A DNA stretch of 54,160 nt from an uncultured Muribaculaceae bacterium (GCA_910577355.1 CAJTMY010000017.1:1-54160); one strand, 5' to 3'; counted from the stretch's first letter, positions 1 to 9,116 are shown. Numbers and translations: made by a program. The notes: generated by a model not told the origin, from the letters alone.

Positions 1-61
1 TATTTTTCACTCGGATAGTTTTTTAACATTTCAACCGGGTTTTGCTGCTGACCCCCTAATA

Positions 62-94
62 CGATTGTGGGACTATACGCGCGCCTCACAATCG
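62..94. repeat. Inverted repeat, 8-bp perfect arms
   Basis: The arms CGATTGTG (62-69) and CACAATCG (87-94) are perfect reverse complements around a 17-base loop. No T-run follows on either strand, so this is not a clear terminator. It lies beyond the terminator of the minus-strand secreted-protein gene. Bases 1-61 show nothing I can name. Confidence 0.4.
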
Positions 95-102
95 CGGACA
101 GT

Positions 103-138
103 AAAAAATCCGTCCTCTCCGCGATGGGAAAGGACGGA
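103..138 (-). terminator. Intrinsic terminator of the secreted-protein gene
   Basis: Read on the minus strand, a perfect 8-bp stem (TCCGTCCT at 109-116 pairing with AGGACGGA at 131-138) is followed directly by a run of six T (the A-run at 103-108 on the plus strand). It lies 31 bases past the stop codon of the gene ending at 169. Stem plus U-tract is the classical Rho-independent layout. Confidence 0.75.
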
Positions 139-168
139 CAGTGCAGATATGTTATTATGGATGATTTA

Positions 169-1746
169 TCAGCGAACGATCACCTTGTCGGCCTTGCGCG
201 AGCCATCGGCGAGAGTGCTCACACGGATAAGAGCACCGCATGCGCCTGCCTCTACACGCACACCCTGCAGGTTGTAATACTCAACCGCCACCACCTCGGC
301 TGTCTCGACATCGGCAATGCCGGAGATATCGCCTGTGCGGACAAGATTGAGATTGTCGTAATTGGCAATATAATTTGTTTCCGGGGGAGCGGTGAATTCG
401 AGGCGAAGGGTCTTTATACCGGGAGTCTTGATGTCACCAAGTGAAATATGACGGATATCGCTGTATGAACGTGCCTGAGGTGTCATATCGAAGGATGCTT
501 CGATCCCTTCCTCCTTTACACTTACTTTACATGTCCCTTCTCCGTATTTTTTAATACCGAGATTGAGTTCATATGCACCGGCTTCTTGTATGTAGACACG
601 ATATTCGGCAGATGCACCATTTCTGATATTGCCTGCATTTGCACCACCGTTTTCGGCTCGTATGCCATTTACGTAGGTTCCAAGATTAAGATTGATAGGT
701 TCATGCCCGTATACATCCTCTGCATGAAGCGATATGCGCCAGTTGCCTGCGTAGTGTTCGGTGCAGCGCGAGTCATCACGGGCAACCGTTACAACATGTT
801 TGCCGCTTGCGAGATTCTCCATTCGGATAACACTCACAGCTGTGTAATTTGACCAACCGCCTGTTATCTCAACTTCGTGCTCTCCTATTTTGTTACCGTC
901 GAGTGATATGAGGAGCGTACCGTTGCTGTCTTGTTGGGCGCCTTGTTCTAGGTAGAAGAAAATGGAGGCTTCATTCTCAAGATAGAAAGGAAAGTCTATG
1001 GAAGTGCCTTTGTATGTGTTCCCTATGTCTGTTCCTACCGTTGCTACACCGTTGGATATAGCCTGTGAGAGGTCATAATATGTGCCTGCTCCAAGAGGAG
1101 CGACCACGGCGCCGTCGGGGATTTCGGGCTTCTCAGGGAGTTCGCCTACTTCAGCTGTCGCAACACCATTTACTATAAAATTGCGCATGATGTATGGGCG
1201 ATTGCTTGTGTTGTCGTTTTTAGACTGGAAATAGAGTGTGAAGATAATGGGGGCTTCAGGTGTTGCAGTGATCCCGCTGAGATTGATCTCGTCGTATGGT
1301 TTTGTACTCGTTTGATTGTCGCGGATTGGAGTGACTTTGTCTTTTAGGACTTTGTTATAGTTCCCGCATTCCACAACAAGTGTATAACGGCCATCGCCCC
1401 ATCCTTGATTGGCAAATTGATATGATATTGAAGATGGTTTAAAAGTACCGGTCGGTGTGATTTTGAAAGATATACTGCGATTTATATCGGTAGTAGCAAG
1501 AGGCGTAGTTACCAAGAAATGCGTGTATGTTTCCTCCATGAAGGTTGCTGATTCGTTTTTTTGACTTACTTCACTACCTTTGGTAAAGCTTGGTGTGAGG
1601 TAATCAGTTGTGGATACTCCCGATATAGCATCAACAGGGCATCCCATAGCCCATGTTACCGAGGCATCGAATGCTTCTTGGGCCTTTGCCGGTAGGATGG
1701 AGGCGAGCAAAGTTACCCCCCCTATGAGTAAAGTTTTGATTTTCAT
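169..1746 (-). CDS. Secreted protein with Bacteroidales-type C-terminal sorting tail
   Basis: A 525-residue protein of unknown function. Residues 1-22 form a signal peptide (MKIKTLLIGG... ending PAKA-Q). The rest is rich in predicted beta strands, with two regions (about 210-345 and 350-470) that read like carbohydrate-binding or jelly-roll modules. The last 40 residues contain YYNLQGVRV followed by a short beta segment ending KVIVR. That tail is very common on exported Bacteroidales proteins and resembles type IX secretion sorting domains. No catalytic motif is evident. The gene starts 87 bases after xylE on the same strand and no clear TAnnTTTG promoter lies between, so co-transcription with the xylose genes is possible. 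A polysaccharide-binding role would fit that position but is inference. It has its own terminator. Confidence 0.75.
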   Translation of the reverse strand: MKIKTLLIGGVTLLASILPAKAQEAFDASVTWAMGCPVDAISGVSTTDYLTPSFTKGSEVSQKNESATFMEETYTHFLVTTPLATTDINRSISFKITPTGTFKPSSISYQFANQGWGDGRYTLVVECGNYNKVLKDKVTPIRDNQTSTKPYDEINLSGITATPEAPIIFTLYFQSKNDNTSNRPYIMRNFIVNGVATAEVGELPEKPEIPDGAVVAPLGAGTYYDLSQAISNGVATVGTDIGNTYKGTSIDFPFYLENEASIFFYLEQGAQQDSNGTLLISLDGNKIGEHEVEITGGWSNYTAVSVIRMENLASGKHVVTVARDDSRCTEHYAGNWRISLHAEDVYGHEPINLNLGTYVNGIRAENGGANAGNIRNGASAEYRVYIQEAGAYELNLGIKKYGEGTCKVSVKEEGIEASFDMTPQARSYSDIRHISLGDIKTPGIKTLRLEFTAPPETNYIANYDNLNLVRTGDISGIADVETAEVVAVEYYNLQGVRVEAGACGALIRVSTLADGSRKADKVIVR

Positions 1747-1790
1747 TGGTTTATGTTTTGGTTAATGTTTGATTTTGGTATGAGTGTTAT

Positions 1791-1821
1791 GGCAGTCTCC
1801 CTCGCGGGGACGGAGACTGCC
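1791..1821 (-). repeat. Hairpin downstream of xylE
   Basis: The arms GGCAGTCTCC (1791-1800) and GGAGACTGCC (1812-1821) form a perfect 10-bp stem with an 11-base GC-rich loop. It follows the xylE stop codon by 12 bases on the minus strand. No T-run follows, so it may protect the xylBAE mRNA 3' end or mark a processing point rather than terminate. Read-through into the secreted-protein gene is therefore possible. Confidence 0.55.
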
Positions 1822-1833
1822 TGTTGCGAAGAT

Positions 1834-3315
1834 TTATTTCTTGGATCGGTTGCGCCACAGGGCGGTCATATCCTCAAGGGTCTTGCCCTTGGTCTCGGGT
1901 ACGAGGCGTGCCACAAACCATGCGGCGAGCACGCAGATGATGCCGTAGAGGGCGTATGCGAAGCAGTGGCCGAACTTATCTCCCATGCCGGGGAGCGACA
2001 TGTTGTACATCGGTACGAAGGTAGACGATACGATGAAGTTGAAGATCCATTGGAATGCCACGGCGATGGCCACCGCCTGCGAGCGTATGGTGTTCGGGAA
2101 GATCTCGGCGATAAGTACCCAGCATATCGGACCCCATGAGAACATGAACGATGCCGAGTATACCATGATGCTCACCACCGGCATGAGCGGATGCACTTCC
2201 ACCACGTTGCTCAGAGCCACACCGAGGGCGCCTATTGCCATGCCTATCGAGCCCCAGATGAGCAGAGGCTTGCGGCCGAGCTTCTCGACTGTGAATACGG
2301 CCACGAGGGTGAAGGCGATGTTGACGATGCCCATTATGACGGTCTGCACCATGGGATTGCCCATGTTCATCGACTCGAATATGCGGGGTGCATAGTAGAG
2401 CACGGCGTTGATGCCGACTGCCTGTTGGAATACGGAGAGCATCACTCCCACGAAGATGACCATGACGCCGAACGAGAAGAGGCGTTCGCTCTTTACATCG
2501 ACAGTCGATTTAATCTGGTCGAGGATCTCGCGGGCCTTGGCGGTGCCGTTTATGCGGGTGAGAATGGCGAGCGCCTTCACATCCTTGCCTATGAGGGCGA
2601 GGTAGCGTGGCGATTCGGGCACAAGGCATACCAGAATGGTGAAAATGCCGGCCACGAAAGCCTCAGAGCCGAACATGTAGCGCCAACCGGTGGTTATGGT
2701 CCAGGGATCGGACGATGCGCTCACTTCGTACAGTGCCTCGCCCATCTTGTTGATGATGGGCTGTGTGTGCTCGCCGAGGATAAGGAAGTTGACGAAGTAT
2801 ACCACGAGCTGACCGAATATGATGGCAAACTGGTTCCACGACACGAGTGTGCCGCGGAGGTTTGACGGAGCCACCTCGGCTATGTACATGGGGCATATCG
2901 CCGACGCAAGGCCTACGCCGATACCGCCGATTATACGGTAGATGTTGAATGCGATGAGCAGGCTGAATGTGGGCTTGCCATACTCGTAGAACATGAATTC
3001 GGGGTAATATGAGCCGAGAGCCGAGAGGAAGAAGAACACGCCGGCGATGACAAGGGTCTTCTTGCGGCCGAGGCTGCCTGCGAACCAGCCCGACAGCGCC
3101 GAGCCGATGATGCAGCCGAGCAGGGCGCTCGACGATGTGATGCCGTGGATGGTGTCGGAATAGACAAAATCGGTGGCACCGAGGAAGAAAGCCTGAAGTC
3201 CCTTTTCGGCGCCGGATATCACGGCGGTGTCGTAGCCGAAGAGCAGTCCGCCCAGCACCGCCACGAGCACTATCGAGAAGAGATACAGCTTGCTGCCGTT
3301 GTCTTGGTTTTTCAT
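1834..3315 (-). CDS. xylE: D-xylose:proton symporter, MFS sugar porter
   Basis: A 493-residue inner-membrane sugar porter of the major facilitator superfamily with 12 predicted membrane segments. Sugar porter signatures are present: GGLLFGYDTAVISG in helix 1 (near residue 20), GSLGRKK in loop 2-3, VPESPRYLAL before the central loop, QQAVGINAVLYYAPRIF in helix 7 and PETKGKTLE after helix 12. These match XylE-type symporters. Substrate choice rests on position directly behind xylA and xylB. The start at 3315 gives MKNQDNGSKLYLF, a normal N-terminus. The reading frame stays open for 159 more codons upstream, but that part is an arginine-rich shadow of the end of xylA and is not coding. An 80-base gap with a strong hairpin separates it from xylA. 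Confidence 0.92.
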   Translation of the reverse strand: MKNQDNGSKLYLFSIVLVAVLGGLLFGYDTAVISGAEKGLQAFFLGATDFVYSDTIHGITSSSALLGCIIGSALSGWFAGSLGRKKTLVIAGVFFFLSALGSYYPEFMFYEYGKPTFSLLIAFNIYRIIGGIGVGLASAICPMYIAEVAPSNLRGTLVSWNQFAIIFGQLVVYFVNFLILGEHTQPIINKMGEALYEVSASSDPWTITTGWRYMFGSEAFVAGIFTILVCLVPESPRYLALIGKDVKALAILTRINGTAKAREILDQIKSTVDVKSERLFSFGVMVIFVGVMLSVFQQAVGINAVLYYAPRIFESMNMGNPMVQTVIMGIVNIAFTLVAVFTVEKLGRKPLLIWGSIGMAIGALGVALSNVVEVHPLMPVVSIMVYSASFMFSWGPICWVLIAEIFPNTIRSQAVAIAVAFQWIFNFIVSSTFVPMYNMSLPGMGDKFGHCFAYALYGIICVLAAWFVARLVPETKGKTLEDMTALWRNRSKK

Positions 3316-3352
3316 GAATTGAGATTTGATCGGTTTCGTATGAAACACGGCA

Positions 3353-3379
3353 GGGGATAAGGACGGATGCCTTATCCCC
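3353..3379 (-). repeat. Strong hairpin between xylA and xylE
   Basis: The arms GGGGATAAGG (3353-3362) and CCTTATCCCC (3370-3379) form a perfect 10-bp stem with a 7-base loop in the 80-base xylA-xylE gap. There is no T-run after it on the minus strand, so it is unlikely to be a simple terminator. A 3' stabiliser for xylBA mRNA, or a partial block that lowers xylE relative to xylA, are the likely roles (inference). Confidence 0.6.
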
Positions 3380-3395
3380 GATACCGTATCGGTGC

Positions 3396-4712
3396 TTATG
3401 CGTACATGTTGATGATGGCCTCGTACAGCTCCTGCTTGCCGGATGTGACGGCAGGTTCGGGCTGAGTCTTGGCGTATTCCACAACCTGCTCGAGGCTGAG
3501 CTTGCCTTCCTCGAATTCCTTTCCTTTGCCTGCGTCGAAGCTTGCATAGCGGTCGGCGAGCATCTTCTTGTAGGGGCTCTTCTCGAGCACTTCGGCGGCG
3601 CACAGCAGGGCACGGGCCATGGCATCCATGCCGGCGATGTGGGCGATGAAGATGTCCTCGAGGTCGGTGGAGTTGCGGCGTGTCTTGGCGTCGAAGTTGG
3701 TGCCGCCGTTGCCGAGGCCGCCGTTGCGGATTATCTGCATCATGGCCTGAGTGAGCTCGTAGTTGTCGATGGGGAACTGGTCGGTGTCCCATCCGTTCTG
3801 GTAGTCGCCGCGGTTGGCGTCGATGCTGCCGAGCATGCCGTTGTCGACAGCCACTGCGAGTTCGTGCTCGAAGGTGTGGCCGGCGAGTGTGGCGTGGTTC
3901 ACCTCGATGTTTACCTTGAAATCGTTTTCGAGGCCGTGGGCCTTGAGGAAGCCGATCACTGTCTCGGTGTCGACGTCATACTGGTGCTTGGAGGGTTCCA
4001 TGGGCTTGGGCTCGATGAGGAATGTGCCCTTGAAGCCCTTGGCGCGTGCGTAGTCGCGTGCCATGGTGAGCATCATGGCCAGGTGTTCCTTTTCACGCTT
4101 CTGGTCGGTGTTGAGGAGGCTCATATAGCCTTCGCGGCCGCCCCAGAATACGTAGTTGCTGCCGCCGAGCGCGATGGTGGCGTCGATGGCGTTCTTGATC
4201 TGTACGGCTGCGCGTGCCACAACGTCGAAGTCGGGATTGGTGGCGGCGCCGTTCATGTAGCGGCCGTTGCCGAATACGTTGGCTGTGCCCCACAGGTTCT
4301 TGATGCCGGTAGAGGCCATCTTTTCCTTCAGGTAAGCAACGATTTCTTTCATGCGGGCTTCATAGTCGTCTATGTCGCCGAGGTCGCCGATAAGGTCGGT
4401 GTCGTGGAAGCAGAAGTATTCGATGCCGAGTTTCTGCATCACCTCGAAGCCGGCGTCGGCTTTCTGCTTGGCTACGGTCATGGCGTCGGGGCCTTCGTTC
4501 CATGGGAACTTCTTGGTGCCTGTGCCAAACTGGTCGCCTCCTTCGGCGCACAGTGTGTGCCACCATGCCATTGCGAATTTGAGCCATTCCTTCATGGGCT
4601 TGCCGAGGACGACACGCTCGGCGTCGTAGTAGCGGTATGCGAGGGGATTGAACGAGCCTGTACCCTCATACTTGATTTTTCCTATCGTAGGAAAGTATTC
4701 TTTCTTAGCCAT
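3396..4712 (-). CDS. xylA: Xylose isomerase
   Basis: A 438-residue cytoplasmic enzyme that converts D-xylose to D-xylulose. Class II xylose isomerase features are clear: FCFHDTD near residue 100 (active-site His and Asp), VFWGGREGY near 190, EPKPMEPSKHQYD near 235 (metal-binding Glu), and NRGDYQNGWDTDQFP near 305. Length is normal for the class. It lies between xylB (49-base gap) and xylE. The 363-codon open frame on the opposite strand (3639-4730) is a codon-bias shadow. Confidence 0.98.
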   Translation of the reverse strand: MAKKEYFPTIGKIKYEGTGSFNPLAYRYYDAERVVLGKPMKEWLKFAMAWWHTLCAEGGDQFGTGTKKFPWNEGPDAMTVAKQKADAGFEVMQKLGIEYFCFHDTDLIGDLGDIDDYEARMKEIVAYLKEKMASTGIKNLWGTANVFGNGRYMNGAATNPDFDVVARAAVQIKNAIDATIALGGSNYVFWGGREGYMSLLNTDQKREKEHLAMMLTMARDYARAKGFKGTFLIEPKPMEPSKHQYDVDTETVIGFLKAHGLENDFKVNIEVNHATLAGHTFEHELAVAVDNGMLGSIDANRGDYQNGWDTDQFPIDNYELTQAMMQIIRNGGLGNGGTNFDAKTRRNSTDLEDIFIAHIAGMDAMARALLCAAEVLEKSPYKKMLADRYASFDAGKGKEFEEGKLSLEQVVEYAKTQPEPAVTSGKQELYEAIINMYA

Positions 4713-4761
4713 TTTTTGTTTGGTTTTTAGGGGTTTATATTTTGATTATGATTGTTGATGC

Positions 4762-6249
4762 TTATTTTTCGAGTTCGCGGACGAGGCATTCCTTCCAGCG
4801 CGCGTAAGCCTCGAGGTAGGGCGTGCGGTCGGCATCGGGGTGTATCTCTTCAAGTTTTACGAGCGATGCGAAGGCCTCGTTGTTGTCCTTGTATATGCCT
4901 GCGCCCATGCCTGCGCCCTTTGCGGCGCCCACGGCTCCGTCGGTGTCGAACAGATCGATCGTGGCGCCCGATACAGATGCAAGAGTGTGGCGGAATACCG
5001 GGCTGAGGAACATGTTGGCCTTGCCGGCGTGTATCTTTTTTATCTCCATGCCGATGTTTTCCATTATCTCCATGCCGTACATGAACGAGAACACGATGCC
5101 CTCCTGAGCGGCGCGCAACAGATGGCAGCGGTTATGGATGTTGAAGTTGATGCCATGTATCGAGCAACCTATCTCGCGGTTCTCGAGCACACGCTCCGCA
5201 CCATTGCCGAAGGGCAGTATTGTCACACCTGCCGAGCCTACGGGCGCCTCGGCTGCGATCTCGTTCATCTCGTTGTATGAGCAGCCCTGTGGGGCTATGT
5301 TGCGCTTGCACCATGAGTTGAGGATGCCTGTGCCGTTGATGCAGGTCATGACGCCTATGCGGGTCTGGGCGGCGGTATGATTTACGTGGGCGAAATTGTT
5401 TACGCGCGAGCGGGGATCATAGTCTACCGTTCCGTTGATGCCGTACACGACTCCCGATGTACCAGCTGTGGAAGCGACTTCGCCGGGGTTGAATACGTTG
5501 AGCGAAAGGGCATTGTTGGGCTGGTCGCCGGCACGGTATGTGACGGGTGTACCCTCGGCGAGACCGAATTCTGCGGCCGCCTTGGCTGTGACGCGGCCTT
5601 GCTCGCAGAATGTGGGCTTTACCTCGGGGAAGATGTCGGGTCTGTATCCCAGATGCTCCATAAGGAATGTCGCTGGTGCGTTGTCCCTGAAGTCCCACAG
5701 CATATATTCCGACAGGCCCTCTGGATTGGTGCATATCTCGTCGGTGAGGCGGTAGGCCATATAATCGGCGGGGAGCATCACCTTATATATTCTGTTGAAG
5801 ATTTGCGGCTCGTTCTCGCGCACCCACTGCAGCTTGGTGGCGGTGAAATTGCCGGGCTTGTTGAGCAGGCGGGGGAGGCATGCATCTGCTCCGAGAGCCT
5901 CGAATGCTTTCTCGCCATAGGGTACGCCGCGCGAGTCGCACCATATTATTGCATCGCGGAGCACCTTGCCATCGCGGTCGATGGCAACGAGGCCGTGCAT
6001 CTGGTATGAGAAACCGATGGCCTTGATGTCCTTGGGGTCGATACGGGTCTGGTCGAGAACCGATTTTGTGGCAAGCTTGAGATAATTCACCCAATCCTCG
6101 GGCCGCTGCTCGGCCCATCCGGGGTTGAGAGCCTTTATTGGCGCCTCGGCTTTCGGGTAGAAATCCGAGGCCATGCAAGCACCGGTGGCGGCATCGACAA
6201 GAGCCACTTTCACCGACGAGGTGCCTAGATCATATCCTAAGAGATACAT
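4762..6249 (-). CDS. xylB: Xylulokinase, FGGY family
   Basis: A 495-residue sugar kinase that phosphorylates D-xylulose at O5 to give xylulose 5-phosphate for the pentose phosphate pathway. The N-terminal ATP motif LLGYDLGTSSVKVALVD, the substrate loop with QMHGLVAID (near residue 80), AGDQPNNALSLNV (near 243) and the C-terminal FGGY-type region GAAKGAGMGAGI are visible. It is the first gene of xylB-xylA-xylE. The order matches Bacteroides thetaiotaomicron and relatives, but the Nudix-type regulator XylR often found beside these genes there is absent here. Confidence 0.96.
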   Translation of the reverse strand: MYLLGYDLGTSSVKVALVDAATGACMASDFYPKAEAPIKALNPGWAEQRPEDWVNYLKLATKSVLDQTRIDPKDIKAIGFSYQMHGLVAIDRDGKVLRDAIIWCDSRGVPYGEKAFEALGADACLPRLLNKPGNFTATKLQWVRENEPQIFNRIYKVMLPADYMAYRLTDEICTNPEGLSEYMLWDFRDNAPATFLMEHLGYRPDIFPEVKPTFCEQGRVTAKAAAEFGLAEGTPVTYRAGDQPNNALSLNVFNPGEVASTAGTSGVVYGINGTVDYDPRSRVNNFAHVNHTAAQTRIGVMTCINGTGILNSWCKRNIAPQGCSYNEMNEIAAEAPVGSAGVTILPFGNGAERVLENREIGCSIHGINFNIHNRCHLLRAAQEGIVFSFMYGMEIMENIGMEIKKIHAGKANMFLSPVFRHTLASVSGATIDLFDTDGAVGAAKGAGMGAGIYKDNNEAFASLVKLEEIHPDADRTPYLEAYARWKECLVRELEK

Positions 6250-6304
6250 GGTAAAGTTCAGGTTTTATGGTCGTGGTTTATATGATTCTTTTTCAAGAAC
6301 GATA

Positions 6305-6312
6305 CAAAATTA
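6305..6312 (-). promoter_or_regulatory. Probable -7 element of the xylBAE promoter
   Basis: Minus-strand TAATTTTG matches the Bacteroidota -7 consensus TAnnTTTG. It predicts a leader of about 50 bases before xylB. No good TTTG is seen at the expected distance, which would suit an activated or repressed promoter. Further upstream an inverted repeat CGCAAAA (6348-6354) / TTTTGCG (6380-6386) is a possible but weak operator candidate. Confidence 0.45.
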
Positions 6313-6418
6313 TCCAATCAGGCAGATGTCGTGTGTATAAAAATTGTCGCAAAACGCTCGTTTGTCAAATTTTCCACATTTTTGCGGCTAAATTAGCCCC
6401 CTGATGCACACATTGTCA

Positions 6419-6433
6419 ATCTTTCTGAAAGAT
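6419..6433. promoter_or_regulatory. 15-bp palindrome upstream of the pectinase promoter
   Basis: ATCTTTC-T-GAAAGAT is a perfect 7-1-7 palindrome. It ends 7 bases before the -33 TTTG (6441-6444) of the GH28-GH105 gene. This is a typical place for a transcription factor site. The cognate regulator is unknown and is not encoded next to it. Confidence 0.45.
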
Positions 6434-6440
6434 AATACAC

Positions 6441-6469
6441 TTTGAACAGTCTTTTTATATCTAACTTTG
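6441..6469 (+). promoter_or_regulatory. Promoter of the GH28-GH105 gene
   Basis: TTTG (6441-6444), 17-base spacer, then TAACTTTG (6462-6469), a full match to the Bacteroidota -7 consensus. The predicted transcript start near 6474 leaves a leader of about 37 bases before the ATG at 6511. It argues against the in-frame ATG at 6442, which lies inside the promoter. Confidence 0.75.
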
Positions 6470-6510
6470 CAAAAAGAAAAATCATAAACGCACGTTATAT
6501 AAACCATATC

Positions 6511-9093
6511 ATGAAAAAACTACGGATATTGCTCATCATGCTTCTGTTCGGCGCATCGGCCTCGGCCGACATATGGACCGACGAATACCGGCAGGTGGAG
6601 CAATCTATAGCGCCGCCGGCATTTGCCGACCGCACATTTGATATCACCAAGTACGGCGCCCGGACGGATGCCGATGCCAGGAAAAATCAGAAAGCCATAA
6701 ATAAAGCCATAGCCGCCTGCACCAAGGCCGGCGGAGGTAAGGTGGTGGTGCCCGCCGGCACATTCGAGACAGGCGCGATCACATTGCTCGACAATGTGAA
6801 TCTGGTCGTGGAAGACGGCGCCACGCTTCTGTTTGTATTCCGTCCGGAATTGTATCCCGTCGTCCCTACCCGTTGGGAGGGTCTCGACTGCTGGAATCTG
6901 TCGCCGTGTATCTATGCCAAGGACGCATGCAATGTGGCGATAACCGGCAAGGGGACGATCGACGGTGGCGCGAGCAATGATACATGGTGGTCGTGGTGCG
7001 GCAAAAAACATTATGGATGGAAAGAGGGCATGCCCCGTCAGCAGGATTTCGGTCGTCCCGAGCTGCTGCGTATGGCCGAGACCGGTGTGGATATGTCGCA
7101 GCGCAAATTCGACGCCGATGATTGTCTGCGCCCTCAACTGGTGAATTTCAACAACTGCGAAAATATTCTCATTGAGAATGTTACGCTGCTCCGCTCACCA
7201 TTTTGGGTGATCCATCCGTTGCTGTCGAAAAATATAACCGTGCGCGGCGTGCAGATAATCAATGACGGCCCCAACGGCGACGGCTGCGATCCGGAGTCGT
7301 GCGACGGTGTACTTATAGAGAACTGTTTCTTCAATACCGGTGACGACTGCATAGCCGTGAAGAGTGGGCGCAACAATGACGGACGCAAATGGAACATACC
7401 GTCGCAGAACATAATTATCCGCGGCTGCGAAATGAAAAACGGACACGGTGGTGTGGTGCTCGGCAGTGAGATTTCGGGCGGCTGTCGCAACATATTTGTC
7501 GAGAACTGCAAGATGGACAGCCCGAATCTCGACCGTGTGTTCCGTATCAAGACCAACACCTGCCGCGGCGGTGTGATAGAGAAATTGTACGCACGTAATC
7601 TTCAGGTAGGCCAATGCAAGGAATCTGTATTGAAGATCAACCTTGATTATGAGCCGCGCGAGATATGCTGCCGCGGATTCCTTCCCACAGTCCGCCATAT
7701 CCATCTCGACAATGTGAAGTGCGACAAGAGCAAGTACGGCGTGATGGTGATAGGTCTCGACTCAGTGGCCAATGTATATGACATCAATGTCGACAACTGC
7801 GAGTTCAACAACGTGGCCGACGGAAATTCCATCGCCGGTATGGTCAGAGATCTCAACATCCGCAACACATTCATAAACGGTTCGCTTCATCTCGATTCGC
7901 TGCCATACGGAGGCGCGTACAGCCAATGGATGACACGCTCGGAAATGCGTCGGGTACCTGAAAGCTATCTGCTCGATTTTTCCAAGAAGCCCAAATGGAG
8001 TTATGTGATGGGAATTGAGCTCGAGCCGATGCTCGATACCTATCACCGTTATGGCGGGGATGACATTCTGGCCTACTGCACTGCTTACACCGACACCATG
8101 ATTGCCGGCGACGGTACTATCCGCGGCTATGCTCTCGACGCATACAATCTCGACAATGTACGTACCGGAAAATTCATTGCGGCCATGCATCGCAATACTC
8201 CCGATGAAAAGAACCGCAAGGCTCTTGCCACACTCATGACACAGCTTGAGAAGCAGCCGCGTACTGCCGAGGGCGTATATTGGCACAAGGCCATGTATGC
8301 CTGGCAGGTATGGCTCGACGGCATATTCATGGGGCTGCCTTTCCGCGTGGCCAATGCAGCTGATTTCTACAAGCCAAAGCAGGTCATGGCGATATATGAT
8401 GACGCTGTGGATCAGCTTGTCAAGACATACAACCGTACGCTCGACCCGGCAACAGGTCTCAACCGTCATGCCTGGGACGAGACACGCGACATGTTCTGGG
8501 CCGACAGCGCCACCGGTCTTTCACAGCACTGCTGGGGCAGGGCACAGGGATGGTTCACCATGGCGCTCGTGGAGGTGCTCGACGGGCTTCCGGTCGACTA
8601 CAATCGTCGCGGCGAGGTGCGACAGCTCCTTGATAAAACACTTGAGTCTGTAATGAAGTGGCAGGACAAGGACAGCAAGCTGTGGTATCAGGTGATGGAC
8701 GCACCCGGCCGCGAAGGCAACTATCTTGAAGCCACCGCATCGTCGATGTTTGCATATTCTATGCTTCGTGCCGCGCGCCGCGGATATGTCGACGCCAAGT
8801 ATTATGACCTCGGCAAAGAAGCATACGATGCGATTGTGAAAAATTTCATACGTGTGAACGCAGACAGTACCATCTCGCTTACCAACTGCTGCGCCGTGGC
8901 CGGCCTCGGCCCGGGTACAAGCGAAGCGGTGCGCAAGGTGGCTCCGAAGATCACGGAAAGCAATACACGGCGCAACGGCTCATATGAATATTATCTGTCG
9001 GAACCGGTTCGGGACAATGACCCCAAGGGAATCGGCCCGTTCATATGGGCATCGCTCGAGGTTGAAGACGCACTAGCAAAAGGAATGAATTGA
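6511..9093 (+). CDS. Secreted pectin hydrolase: GH28 polygalacturonase fused to GH105 unsaturated rhamnogalacturonyl hydrolase
   Basis: An 860-residue two-domain enzyme. The start at 6511 gives a clean signal peptide (MKKLRILLIMLLFGASASA). Residues about 25-460 are a right-handed beta-helix of family GH28: FDITKYGA, NGDGCDPESC near 255, NTGDDCIAVKSG with the Asp pair at 278-279, GHGGVVLGSE with the catalytic-region His at 312, and RIKTN near 350. Residues about 473-860 are an alpha/alpha-barrel of family GH105: NRHAWDE, then HCWGRAQGWFTMALVEVLD. GH28 cuts galacturonan or rhamnogalacturonan backbones and GH105 removes the unsaturated uronic acid left by lyases. The fusion suggests stepwise attack on lyase-generated pectin fragments in the periplasm. 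No SusC/SusD pair is near, so it is not in an obvious polysaccharide utilization locus. Confidence 0.93.
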   Translation: MKKLRILLIMLLFGASASADIWTDEYRQVEQSIAPPAFADRTFDITKYGARTDADARKNQKAINKAIAACTKAGGGKVVVPAGTFETGAITLLDNVNLVVEDGATLLFVFRPELYPVVPTRWEGLDCWNLSPCIYAKDACNVAITGKGTIDGGASNDTWWSWCGKKHYGWKEGMPRQQDFGRPELLRMAETGVDMSQRKFDADDCLRPQLVNFNNCENILIENVTLLRSPFWVIHPLLSKNITVRGVQIINDGPNGDGCDPESCDGVLIENCFFNTGDDCIAVKSGRNNDGRKWNIPSQNIIIRGCEMKNGHGGVVLGSEISGGCRNIFVENCKMDSPNLDRVFRIKTNTCRGGVIEKLYARNLQVGQCKESVLKINLDYEPREICCRGFLPTVRHIHLDNVKCDKSKYGVMVIGLDSVANVYDINVDNCEFNNVADGNSIAGMVRDLNIRNTFINGSLHLDSLPYGGAYSQWMTRSEMRRVPESYLLDFSKKPKWSYVMGIELEPMLDTYHRYGGDDILAYCTAYTDTMIAGDGTIRGYALDAYNLDNVRTGKFIAAMHRNTPDEKNRKALATLMTQLEKQPRTAEGVYWHKAMYAWQVWLDGIFMGLPFRVANAADFYKPKQVMAIYDDAVDQLVKTYNRTLDPATGLNRHAWDETRDMFWADSATGLSQHCWGRAQGWFTMALVEVLDGLPVDYNRRGEVRQLLDKTLESVMKWQDKDSKLWYQVMDAPGREGNYLEATASSMFAYSMLRAARRGYVDAKYYDLGKEAYDAIVKNFIRVNADSTISLTNCCAVAGLGPGTSEAVRKVAPKITESNTRRNGSYEYYLSEPVRDNDPKGIGPFIWASLEVEDALAKGMN

Positions 9094-9116
9094 TATAAGG
9101 TTTTTAAGGGATGAAT

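Noticed and set aside
3316..3792. N-terminal extension of xylE by 159 codons
   Set aside because: The extension is arginine- and histidine-rich and overlaps the end of xylA; the MFS protein starts normally at 3315.
3639..4730. 363-codon open frame opposite xylA
   Set aside because: Valine- and alanine-rich low-sense translation fully antisense to a certain gene.
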